Source of the DNA: Bacillota bacterium
Lineage (GTDB): Bacteria > Bacillota_I > Bacilli_A > RF39 > UBA660
Direction of reading: 5' to 3'
Assembly: GCA_003524085.1 (NCBI GenBank)
Contig: DOEC01000017.1
Coordinates: 38,915 to 48,628 of the forward strand
Length of the DNA stretch: 9,714 nt
Shown: positions 1 through 6,108 of the stretch, in pieces
How positions within the stretch are numbered: the stretch's first letter is position 1
How the letters are laid out: every line of letters starts with the position of its first letter
Notes under the pieces: generated by a model
Told to the model about the DNA's origin: nothing
The model's database searches: none
What the model saw: only the letters and a program-made list of their open reading frames with translations
Translations under genes and position numbers: made by a program

Positions 1-804
1 AGTGGAACACTATTTATAACTGAGGGAACAGAAGATCCTTCATTAGCAACACTAATAAAAGCTAATGCAGTAAATGAAAATGGATATAGATATGAAGGAA
101 CTAATCCTAATAACTACATTTATATGGTTAAAAATGGCTCAAATGAATTATGGAGAATAATAGGGTTATTTCCAGATGGAGTAAACGGAGAAGAAGTAAT
201 AAGAGTAAGAAAGGTTGGATATGAAAAGGCTAAATATAACTCAAATAATACAAACCACTGGCCAAAAGTAACATTATATACAACATTATCTAGTATATAC
301 AGCCTAACAAATTATAAAAACACAGTAAACTATAAAATGTACTTAGGAGGTGCAGATGATGATATTACAAGTTATACATCACAAGATTTATATGATATGG
401 AGAGAATGTTAAATAGTAAAGGAACAGCAGGAAAAACATCAAGTACAAGTTATAATAGTACAACAACATTTACAGGAAGTGTAGGACTAATGTATCCAAG
501 TGACTATGGATATGCAGTACTTTCAAGTGACTGCGCAAGAACAATAGAACCGAAAAATTATGCTGAACCAGCAGCATGCCACGATAACAACTGGTTATAC
601 CAAGGAAGTTCAACTTGGCAATGGTTAATAAGCCCGCATTCCTCTAATGCTAGCTTTGCGTTTTCTGTTGGAACTATGGGGTACATGAACAACGGTGACG
701 GCATCGTCACTCTCTCTGGCTTTTTTAGTCCAGTTATGGCACTAAAAGCTGATGTAACAGTAACCGGAAGTGGTACACAAAGTGATCCATATGTAATGAA
801 TTAG
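1..804 (+). CDS. C-terminal part of a secreted/surface protein with WRIIG and SDPYVM motifs (5' end outside window)
   Basis: The frame is open from base 1, so the start lies outside the window; 267 residues are visible. The visible part begins with a motif like YEGTNPNNYIY followed by LWRIIGLF, passes through Ser/Thr/Asn-rich sequence, and then has W-x-W-L-I-S-P, a variable-looking stretch, S-P-V-M-A-L-K, and an end of the GSGTQSDPYVMN type. From memory, this arrangement recurs in multi-copy surface or pseudopilin-like proteins of uncultured gut Firmicutes, and the WLxSP...G...PV part resembles C-type-lectin-like or DUF6273/FISUMP-like domains; neither match was tested. No sortase motif or C-terminal membrane anchor is visible, so any anchoring signal would be in the missing N-terminus. 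Codons 631-732 are much richer in G/C and poorer in A than the rest of the gene (see findings). A terminator follows the stop, so the gene ends its own transcript. The exact function is unknown. Confidence 0.7.
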   Translation, partial: SGTLFITEGTEDPSLATLIKANAVNENGYRYEGTNPNNYIYMVKNGSNELWRIIGLFPDGVNGEEVIRVRKVGYEKAKYNSNNTNHWPKVTLYTTLSSIYSLTNYKNTVNYKMYLGGADDDITSYTSQDLYDMERMLNSKGTAGKTSSTSYNSTTTFTGSVGLMYPSDYGYAVLSSDCARTIEPKNYAEPAACHDNNWLYQGSSTWQWLISPHSSNASFAFSVGTMGYMNNGDGIVTLSGFFSPVMALKADVTVTGSGTQSDPYVMN

Positions 805-825
805 GGACTAAATAAAGTACAAGAT

Positions 826-857
826 AAAGAATTCAAGAAATTGGGTTCTTTTTTCTT
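826..857 (+). terminator. Rho-independent terminator of the surface-protein gene
   Basis: AAAGAATTC (826-834) can pair with GGGTTCTTT (843-851), using two G-U pairs, around an 8-nt loop. A run of T follows (to about 857). It lies 22 bases after the stop codon and just before the obgE promoter. Confidence 0.75.
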
Positions 858-875
858 TATTGTTTTGTGTTTTTA

Positions 876-884
876 TGGTATAAT
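876..884 (+). promoter_or_regulatory. Probable extended -10 promoter for the obgE operon
   Basis: TGGTATAAT is an extended -10 element with a perfect TATAAT at 879-884. No good -35 box lies at 17 bp; the TTGTTT at 860-865 is only 13 bp away. Transcription would start near 891, leaving a leader of only 10-19 nt before obgE. Confidence 0.5.
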
Positions 885-900
885 TTTAGGGAAGAAATGA

Positions 901-2196
901 GTGATGTTTATGTTTATAGATGAAGTAGTTATAACTGTTATAGGTGGACACGGAGGAGATGGGTGTACTAGTTTTAGACACGAGAAATTTGTTGAAATGG
1001 GTGGACCAGATGGTGGCAACGGTGGAAAAGGTGGAGACATTGTTTTTGTTGCCGAAGAAGGCCTTAAAACTCTTATTGATTTAAGATATCAAAAGAAAAT
1101 CAAAGGAGAAAAAGGAAATAACGGAAGTGGTGCACTTAGAACTGGTGCAAGTGGAAGTGATACCTTTATTAAAGTTCCTGTAGGTACAACTATTACCGAT
1201 ATTGAAACTAATTTAATTATAGGAGACTTGACTAAACAAGGAGAAAAATGTGTAGTAGCTAAAGGTGGAAAAGGTGGAAGAGGTAACGCATCATTTAAGA
1301 GTAATAAAGATAAAGCGCCTAAGATAAGTGAGCACGGGATGGCTGGAGAAGAAAGAAAGTTAAAGCTTGAGTTAAAACTTCTAGCTGATGTTGGACTAGT
1401 AGGCTTTCCAAGTGTAGGAAAAAGTAGCTTAATCAGTGCTATAAGTGCATCTAAACCAAAAATTGCAGACTACCATTTTACAACATTAACACCAAACTTA
1501 GGTGTAGTATCAACTAAGAGTACTAGCTATGTAGTAGCTGACCTTCCAGGTATTATAGAAGGAGCTTCTAATGGCGTTGGTTTAGGTGATAAATTCTTAA
1601 AACACGCAAGTCGCTGTAAAATTGTTGCTTATGTAATAGACGCTTCATGTATAGAAGGAAGAGACTTAGTAAGTGAATATCAAATTTTATTAAATGAAGT
1701 AAAAAAATATAGTGAAAAACTATATAATAAGAAAAGCATAGTAATAGCTAATAAAATGGATATCTTTGGTAGTAAGGAAAATCTAGAAAACTTTAAAAAA
1801 GCCTTCCCTGATGTAGAAGTACTAGAAACAAGCGCAGTTACGCATCTTGGAATAGAAGAATTAAAAAGTCGTCTAGGAGAACTTGTTATTTCTACTAATG
1901 AAGAAAGTATGTATAACGATGAAGAGTTTGAAAGCTATGTATTATATGAATTTAAAAACGAAAAACCATATAACATTACAAGAATAGATGATCACACTTG
2001 GGTATTATCTGGAGAAAAACTAGAAAATTTACTTAAGAAAACAAGATTTAATAGTGATGAAGCACTACTTAAATTTGCAAGAAAACTAAAGAACATGGGT
2101 GTTGATGATGAGTTAAAAACTATGGGTGCCAAAAGTGGGGACACAGTTAGAATATTAGATGTAGAGTTTGAGTTTAGTGAGAAACTTGACTATTAA
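901..2196 (+). CDS. obgE: Obg family GTPase (ribosome assembly / stress GTPase)
   Basis: Obg/CgtA is an essential GTPase that acts in 50S subunit maturation and links growth to (p)ppGpp. The visible parts in order are: the glycine-rich Obg domain (about residues 4-160, with many GGxGGxG repeats such as GGPDGGNGGKGGD); the G domain with G1 GFPSVGKSS (168-176), G2 TTLTPNLG, G3 DLPG (214-217), G4 NKMD (284-287) and G5 SAV; and a C-terminal OCT domain from about residue 350. Length is 431 aa, normal for Firmicutes. The start is uncertain: GTG 901, ATG 904 and ATG 910 are all in frame. GGA at 890-892 suits 901, while family members usually begin MF(V/I)D, which matches ATG 910. It heads a close-packed operon with yqeG, yqeH and mutL; the yqeG ribosome site overlaps its stop codon. 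Confidence 0.97.
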   Translation: MMFMFIDEVVITVIGGHGGDGCTSFRHEKFVEMGGPDGGNGGKGGDIVFVAEEGLKTLIDLRYQKKIKGEKGNNGSGALRTGASGSDTFIKVPVGTTITDIETNLIIGDLTKQGEKCVVAKGGKGGRGNASFKSNKDKAPKISEHGMAGEERKLKLELKLLADVGLVGFPSVGKSSLISAISASKPKIADYHFTTLTPNLGVVSTKSTSYVVADLPGIIEGASNGVGLGDKFLKHASRCKIVAYVIDASCIEGRDLVSEYQILLNEVKKYSEKLYNKKSIVIANKMDIFGSKENLENFKKAFPDVEVLETSAVTHLGIEELKSRLGELVISTNEESMYNDEEFESYVLYEFKNEKPYNITRIDDHTWVLSGEKLENLLKKTRFNSDEALLKFARKLKNMGVDDELKTMGAKSGDTVRILDVEFEFSEKLDY

Positions 2197-2205
2197 GGAG
2201 GAGTT

Positions 2206-2730
2206 ATGATAGATAAGTTTGTACCTGATATGTTTTATCAAAGTATTTATAGAGTTGACTATGAAAAATTAAAAAATGTTGGAATTAAATTAATAATATT
2301 TGATTTAGATAATACAATTGCAACTTATAGTGAAAGTATTCCTAGAAGTGAAGCTAAAGAATTAATTGATAAACTAAAAGAGATGGGTTTTAATGTAATA
2401 CTTATGAGTAACTCAAACAAATCTAGGGTACTTCCTTTTAGAAACGCTTTAGAAATAGATTCATGCGCTAATGCTAAAAAGCCTTTAACAAGTGGATACA
2501 AAAAAATAATGAAAGTATATCATCTTGACGCAAATAAAATAGCTTGTATAGGAGACCAATTAATCACTGATATATGGGGTGCTAATAAAATGGGCATGAC
2601 TAGTATTTTAGTTAATCCTATGTCTAAAAAAGATAGAAAAATAACTTATATAAATAGATTTTTTGAAAAGATATTATTTAAAATAATGGATAAAGAAGAA
2701 CTATTTAAAAAGAGGCAAATGTATGAATAA
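2206..2730 (+). CDS. yqeG: YqeG family HAD IIIA-type phosphatase
   Basis: A 174-aa HAD-superfamily hydrolase, about the usual length for YqeG. Motif I is IIFDLDNT, with nucleophile D33 and acid D35. Motif II is LMSNSNKS (S68/N69). The conserved lysine lies in NAKKP (91-92). Motif III is GDQLITD (D117, D122), which binds Mg2+. YqeG relatives dephosphorylate phosphatidylglycerophosphate in some bacteria and organelles, so a role in phospholipid synthesis is possible but not proven here. The start is fixed by AAGGAGG at 2196-2202, which overlaps the obgE stop codon. The 3' end overlaps yqeH by 8 bp (the yqeH ATG lies inside the last yqeG codons), a sign of translational coupling. The yqeG-yqeH pair is conserved in Bacilli. 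Confidence 0.95.
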   Translation: MIDKFVPDMFYQSIYRVDYEKLKNVGIKLIIFDLDNTIATYSESIPRSEAKELIDKLKEMGFNVILMSNSNKSRVLPFRNALEIDSCANAKKPLTSGYKKIMKVYHLDANKIACIGDQLITDIWGANKMGMTSILVNPMSKKDRKITYINRFFEKILFKIMDKEELFKKRQMYE

Positions 2731-3718
2731 AGTATGTATAGGATGTGGTAGTAAATTACAAACTTTAGACAAAAACAAAGAAGGTTACATTAACCCTAAA
2801 GTCTATGAAAAAGCTACACTATGTGAAAGATGTTTTAAAATAAAATACTATGGAGAAGCTTATGTAACAGATAATCCTAAAGATAAAACTTCTCTTATTA
2901 AAATGATAAATGACTCTAAAAAAAGTGTAGTCTATTTAGTAGATACTCTAACTATTAGTAAAGAAACTCTTAGTGTGATAGACTCACTTTCTAACAAAGT
3001 ATATTTAGTACTAACTAAAAAAGATTTACTACCAAAAAGTGTTAAAAATAGTAAATTAAAAGAATACATAAGTAACCTAACATTAATAAAAGATGTGTTT
3101 GTAATAAGTGCTTTAAAAAATAATGGAGTAACTGAGGTATATAATGAACTTATTAAAAATAATGAAAAAAGTGTCTATGTAATAGGCTATACTTCTAGTG
3201 GCAAGTCTACATTTATTAACAAGTTACTTACACTTAATGGTAAAAGTGGTAATATTACTACAAGCAGTTTACCTAACACAACGCTAGAATGTATTAATAT
3301 TAAATTAAATGACAAACTTACACTAATAGATACTCCTGGATTTGTAAGTGAAAACTCTTCATATAACTTTATAGATGTTGATATATATAAGAAATTGCTA
3401 CCCAAAAGTGTTATCAAACCTAAAGTATACACTATAAAAAAGGACTTCATGATAATTCTAGGAGATATACTTAGAATAGAAAACAATAGTAATGAAGACG
3501 TTAATTTAGTGTTTTACTTTAAAAATGAGATTAAACTTAATAAAATGAGAAGTATTAGAAATAAACTTCTAAAAGATAAAGATAAACTTGATGTTAAAGT
3601 GAGTGATAAAGATATTATTTTAGAAGGCCTTGGATACATAAAAGTAGTAGGGTATGCTAATTTAACAATGTACACTTTAAATAAAAAAATGATTAGTGTT
3701 AGAAATAAAATGATATAG
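2723..3718 (+). CDS. yqeH: YqeH, circularly permuted ribosome-biogenesis GTPase
   Basis: YqeH is needed for 30S subunit assembly in Bacillus. The N-terminus holds a zinc finger with C5-x2-C8 and C34-x2-C37. The GTPase motifs come in permuted order, the hallmark of the family: G4 TKKD (98-101), G5 SAL (129-131), then G1 GYTSSGKS (155-162), G2 in the SSLPNTT region (181-187) and G3 DTPG (203-206). A C-terminal domain of about 120 residues follows. At 331 aa it is somewhat shorter than the roughly 366 aa of Bacillus. The G1 loop reads T-S-S-G-K-S where relatives usually have T-N-V-G-K-S. It overlaps yqeG by 8 bp and sits 8 nt before mutL. Confidence 0.95.
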   Translation: MNKVCIGCGSKLQTLDKNKEGYINPKVYEKATLCERCFKIKYYGEAYVTDNPKDKTSLIKMINDSKKSVVYLVDTLTISKETLSVIDSLSNKVYLVLTKKDLLPKSVKNSKLKEYISNLTLIKDVFVISALKNNGVTEVYNELIKNNEKSVYVIGYTSSGKSTFINKLLTLNGKSGNITTSSLPNTTLECINIKLNDKLTLIDTPGFVSENSSYNFIDVDIYKKLLPKSVIKPKVYTIKKDFMIILGDILRIENNSNEDVNLVFYFKNEIKLNKMRSIRNKLLKDKDKLDVKVSDKDIILEGLGYIKVVGYANLTMYTLNKKMISVRNKMI

Positions 3719-3726
3719 AGGTAATT

Positions 3727-5502
3727 ATGGGACTAATAAAAGTAATGGATGAAAACTTATCTAACAAAATCGCAGCTGGTGAAGTTGTAGAAAAAGTTAG
3801 CAGTGTTGTAAAAGAACTTGTAGAAAACTCTCTTGACGCAGGCAGTACTAATATTGAAGTAAGCCTAGTGGATGCTGGAATAAAAGAAATTAAAGTAATA
3901 GATAATGGTAAAGGAATGGACAAAAGTGACGCAGTGCTTGCTTTTACACCACACGCGACTAGTAAGATAAAAAACGAAAATGATTTGTTCTTTATTAATA
4001 CTCTAGGCTTTAGGGGAGAAGCTCTTCCTTCAATTGCGAGTGTAAGTGAAGTACTTTTGGACACTAGTAATGGAATAGATAGTACTTTAGTTAATATAAA
4101 AGGTGGCAAACTTCTTTCTAAAACAGAAGGCACAATGACCAAAGGAACTAAAGTAATTGTAAAAAACTTATTTTATAATACTCCAGCTAGACTTAAATTT
4201 TTAAAAAGTTATTATACAGAATTAAATGGGGTAGTTAATTTAATAGAAAAGCTTGCCTTAAGCCACCCAGGAGTTAGCTTTAAACTTAATAGTGATAATA
4301 AAGACATGATTAGCACAAGTGGAAGTAATGACTTACTTAAAACAATTCACGAAATATATGGATACAACGTAAGTAAAAACATGGTTTACATTGAAGGAAG
4401 TAACAACGACTATGACATTAACGGATATGTTAGTAATATAAATATAGTTAAGAGTACAAAAAAAGATATGATTATCTTAGTAAACGGAAGAATTGTAAAT
4501 AATAGCTATGTAAATAAAGTCATAAAAGACGCATACCATACTTACCTAGCTGTAGACAAGTACCCTATAGTAGTAATAAACATATTAGTAGACCCAACTA
4601 TAGTAGATGTTAATATCCATCCTACTAAACAAGATATTAAATTTAGTAAAATGGATACACTAGAAGATATACTTTTTAGTACCATAAGAGACAGGTTAAT
4701 GAATATAAACAATATATTTAAAGCATATGACGAAACAGATAACTATGTTAGTAATGAATACTCTTCTCATGTAGACTACTCTGTAAACGAAGACTTAGTA
4801 GTAAATACTCCTAGTGTAGAAAAGCAAGTAATAGAAGAAAATAAAATGAATTTCTTTATGAATGAAGACACCACTGGATATGAAACTGTACTAGATACTA
4901 ATTTAGAAGAAGAAAAACCAAGTTTACTTCATCCAATTGGACTTGCTATGGGAACGTATTTATTTGCAACAGATGAAAGTTGTGTTTACATGATAGACAT
5001 ACACGCAGCTAATGAAAGAATAAATTATGAAAAACTTCTAAATGCATTAAAAGAAGACACTGTTAGTACTACTAGTATGTTATTTCCTATTACAATAGAA
5101 TTTACTAAAAATGAATATATGATTATAGAAAGAGAAAAAGACTTTATACTTAGTTTAGGTATTAAATTTAGTGAGTTTGGCGTAAACACAATAAGAGTGT
5201 ATGAACACCCTACGTACTTTAAAGAAGGCTATGAAGAAGAAAGTTTAAGAAGAGTATTTGACCTTATTGTAAGCATGGATAAAAAGTTTGACAGAGTTAA
5301 ATTTAACGAACAACTAGCAATAAACTTATCTTGCAAAATGAGTGTAAAAGCAAACACCTTCATTGGGCCACTTGAACAAGAAACACTATTAAAAAGATTA
5401 TTTAAGTGTGAATTTCCTTATACTTGCCCTCATGGAAGACCAACTATTATAAAATATACCAAATATGAATTAGAAAAATTATTTAAAAGGGTAAATCCAT
5501 AA
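3727..5502 (+). CDS. mutL: DNA mismatch repair protein MutL
   Basis: MutL couples mismatch recognition by MutS to strand incision. The N-terminal GHKL ATPase is complete: ELVENSLDAGS with the catalytic Glu, DNGKGM, HATSKI, GFRGEALPSIASV, GTKV..LFYNTPAR, and the Lys in NIHPTKQDIKF that contacts nucleotide. A low-complexity acidic linker (about residues 335-390) leads to the C-terminal endonuclease domain, with D424-I-H-A-x2-E-x4-E, SCKMSVKA (535 onward) and CPHGRP (567-572). These metal-binding motifs mark a nicking MutL, expected in bacteria without MutH. The Gln of the usual DQHA motif is Ile here, but the metal-binding Asp, His and Glu remain. Length is 591 aa, typical. AGAGGT at 3717-3722 serves as ribosome site. 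mutS is not in the window. Confidence 0.97.
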   Translation: MGLIKVMDENLSNKIAAGEVVEKVSSVVKELVENSLDAGSTNIEVSLVDAGIKEIKVIDNGKGMDKSDAVLAFTPHATSKIKNENDLFFINTLGFRGEALPSIASVSEVLLDTSNGIDSTLVNIKGGKLLSKTEGTMTKGTKVIVKNLFYNTPARLKFLKSYYTELNGVVNLIEKLALSHPGVSFKLNSDNKDMISTSGSNDLLKTIHEIYGYNVSKNMVYIEGSNNDYDINGYVSNINIVKSTKKDMIILVNGRIVNNSYVNKVIKDAYHTYLAVDKYPIVVINILVDPTIVDVNIHPTKQDIKFSKMDTLEDILFSTIRDRLMNINNIFKAYDETDNYVSNEYSSHVDYSVNEDLVVNTPSVEKQVIEENKMNFFMNEDTTGYETVLDTNLEEEKPSLLHPIGLAMGTYLFATDESCVYMIDIHAANERINYEKLLNALKEDTVSTTSMLFPITIEFTKNEYMIIEREKDFILSLGIKFSEFGVNTIRVYEHPTYFKEGYEEESLRRVFDLIVSMDKKFDRVKFNEQLAINLSCKMSVKANTFIGPLEQETLLKRLFKCEFPYTCPHGRPTIIKYTKYELEKLFKRVNP

Positions 5503-5527
5503 AAGAATGATGTATAAAATAAAGTAC

Positions 5528-5556
5528 TTGATTTAATTAGTAAAATTTGTTATAAT
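5528..5556 (+). promoter_or_regulatory. Strong sigma-A promoter for a plus-strand small RNA
   Basis: TTGATT (5528-5533), a 17-bp spacer and TATAAT (5551-5556) preceded by TGT, making an extended -10. The predicted start is near 5563. No ORF follows before the terminator at 5657-5696, so the product should be an RNA of about 130 nt. A second TATAAT at 5576-5581 lacks a good -35 box. Confidence 0.7.
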
Positions 5557-5562
5557 TAAATT

Positions 5563-5696
5563 GTCTTAAATGACATATAATATTAATGGACAAACAAAAA
5601 GAGTAGTACCTAGCTTTGGGATGTTAGGTGTTCACTCAGTCCAATAAATGTTTGGTGAACACCGTCTCAGTAGTTGATACGGTGTTCTTTTGATTT
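5563..5696 (+). ncRNA. Predicted small antisense RNA (antitoxin candidate)
   Basis: The interval runs from the predicted start of a near-consensus promoter to the T-tract of a clear intrinsic terminator, and contains no ribosome site with a meaningful ORF. It is transcribed convergently to the minus-strand mRNA that carries the hydrophobic peptide, and it would be complementary to that mRNA's 3' region if the mRNA reads past 5656. This is the geometry of 3'-overlapping type I antitoxins such as RatA and SR4. Three arms can pair alternatively: GGTGTTCAC (5627-5635), GTGAACACC (5655-5663) and ACGGTGTTC (5679-5687). The function is inferred; it could instead be a leftover regulatory RNA. Confidence 0.5.
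5657..5696 (+). terminator. Rho-independent terminator of the small RNA
   Basis: GAACACCGT (5657-5665) pairs perfectly over 9 bp with ACGGTGTTC (5679-5687) around a 13-nt loop. TTTTGATTT (5688-5696) follows. It may also stop transcripts running out of mutL. On the minus strand the same stem lacks a T-tract. Confidence 0.75.
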
Positions 5697-5709
5697 AATC
5701 CCCTGAAAA

Positions 5710-5731
5710 ACTTATGACTTATATCATAAGT
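5710..5731 (-). repeat. 8-bp perfect hairpin over the small ORF's stop codon
   Basis: ACTTATGA (5710-5717) and TCATAAGT (5724-5731) form a perfect stem with a 6-nt loop. On the minus strand it is followed by TTTTTC, so it could be a weak terminator or an mRNA-stability element at the end of the peptide ORF. Confidence 0.4.
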
Positions 5732-5781
5732 AGTTTTATTATTAAAACTAAAATGATAATTAAAGCTACTAGGTAACTCAT
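5719..5781 (-). CDS. 20-residue hydrophobic peptide, candidate type I toxin
   Basis: The ORF reads MSYLVALIIILVLIIKLLMI: one short transmembrane stretch with a single Lys and no acidic residue. Length and composition resemble the 18-19-aa Ibs toxins of the Ibs/Sib type I system, though no homology is claimed. AAAGGA (5788-5793) lies 6 nt before the ATG. A stronger site, GGAGGTGG, lies further upstream inside a 9-codon ORF (5784-5813) whose stop is 2 nt before this ATG, so coupled translation as in hok/mok is possible. A convergent RNA gene faces its 3' end and a strong promoter lies upstream. An AT-rich hairpin (5710-5731), followed on this strand by a run of T, covers the stop codon. The main alternative is an overlapping 53-codon hydrophilic frame starting at 5797, considered less likely. 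Confidence 0.5.
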   Translation of the reverse strand: MSYLVALIIILVLIIKLLMI

Positions 5782-5881
5782 TATTATTCCTTTCCATCGG
5801 ACACCACCTCCATTCCTAAATTAATAATAATTTTCGGACTGTGGTAAGAACACCTAACTACGAGGTATTACTCTGGTACTA

Positions 5882-5910
5882 ATTATACCATATAGTAATA
5901 GGTGAAACAA
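5882..5910 (-). promoter_or_regulatory. Strong promoter for the hydrophobic-peptide mRNA
   Basis: On the minus strand: TTGTTT (5905-5910), a 17-bp spacer, and TATAAT (5882-5887) preceded by TGG, an extended -10. The predicted start is near 5875, which gives a leader of about 94 nt before the ATG at 5781. A long structured leader is usual for type I toxin mRNAs. Confidence 0.65.
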
Positions 5911-5931
5911 GCAAACAATGTGAAAATATAG

Positions 5932-5960
5932 TTAACCAAGTGAGTAAACTTTGATATAAT
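5932..5960 (+). promoter_or_regulatory. Duplicated copy of the small-RNA promoter
   Basis: TTAACC (5932-5937), a 17-bp spacer and TATAAT (5955-5960) with TGA before it. The 20-nt block 5950-5969 differs from 5546-5565 at one base. Downstream, TACGGTGTTTTTGTG (from 5983) resembles the 3' arm and tail of the terminator at 5678-5696, but the 5' arm is missing. It may be a decayed antitoxin copy or an extra promoter into miaA. Confidence 0.5.
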
Positions 5961-6047
5961 TAAATTGTCATTTCAATATTTGTACGGTGTTTTTGTGTGT
6001 TATAAAGAACATTACAGTATAGCCAAGCAAAAAACAACTCTAACCAC

Positions 6048-6076
6048 TTGAAAATACAATACTTTTCGTATATAAT
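6048..6076 (+). promoter_or_regulatory. miaA promoter
   Basis: TTGAAA (6048-6053), a 17-bp spacer and TATAAT (6071-6076). The predicted start is near 6083. AGGTGGTG (6096-6103) follows as ribosome site, 5 nt before the miaA ATG. miaA is therefore transcribed apart from mutL. Confidence 0.75.
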
Positions 6077-6108
6077 TTAAATATATTATTTAATTAGGTG
6101 GTGTTATC

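Larger units (their letters stand above)
5600..5874. repeat. Imperfect inverted repeat bracketing the hydrophobic ORF
   Basis: AGAGTAGTACCT (5600-5611) and TTAGGTGTTC (5624-5633) are matched in inverse by GAACACCTAA (5848-5857) and AGGTATTACTCT (5863-5874): 10/10 and 11/12 matches, with unequal spacers of 12 and 5 nt. In a full-length minus-strand transcript the 5' end would pair with the 3' end. The arms could also be the ends of a small mobile element, but no target duplication is evident. Confidence 0.55.
5503..6108. other. Long mutL-miaA intergenic region carrying a compact RNA/small-peptide locus
   Basis: No ordinary protein gene fits here. The region holds, in order: a strong plus-strand promoter (5528-5556); a plus-strand RNA ending at a terminator (5657-5696); a 20-codon hydrophobic minus-strand ORF (5719-5781); its promoter facing left (5882-5910); a near copy of the first promoter (5932-5960) with a terminator-like fragment; and the miaA promoter (6048-6076). 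Imperfect inverted repeats (5600-5633 and 5848-5874) bracket the small ORF. Taken together it looks like a type I toxin-antitoxin-like locus plus a decayed duplicate (inference). Confidence 0.6.

Noticed and set aside
3187..3486. Minus-strand ORF of 99 codons inside yqeH
   Set aside because: Antisense to conserved GTPase motifs, with no promoter or ribosome site and Leu/Ser-rich composition expected of an antisense shadow.
3699..4142. Minus-strand ORF of 147 codons over the start of mutL
   Set aside because: It lies opposite the conserved MutL ATPase motifs and has no ribosome site; it is a coding shadow.
5636..5797. A 53-codon minus-strand ORF starting at ATG 5797 behind GGAGGTGG
   Set aside because: The ribosome site is strong, but the product is hydrophilic with no family resemblance and its frame runs through the RNA hairpins. 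The hydrophobic 20-aa frame inside it fits the locus better. It may still be translated as a leader, so this is not certain.
5600..5874. Small mobile element (MITE) or riboswitch in the mutL-miaA gap
   Set aside because: The repeats are imperfect, no target-site duplication borders them, and strong promoters lie just outside. No known riboswitch core is recognisable, and the hairpins belong to an RNA that does not lead into a gene.
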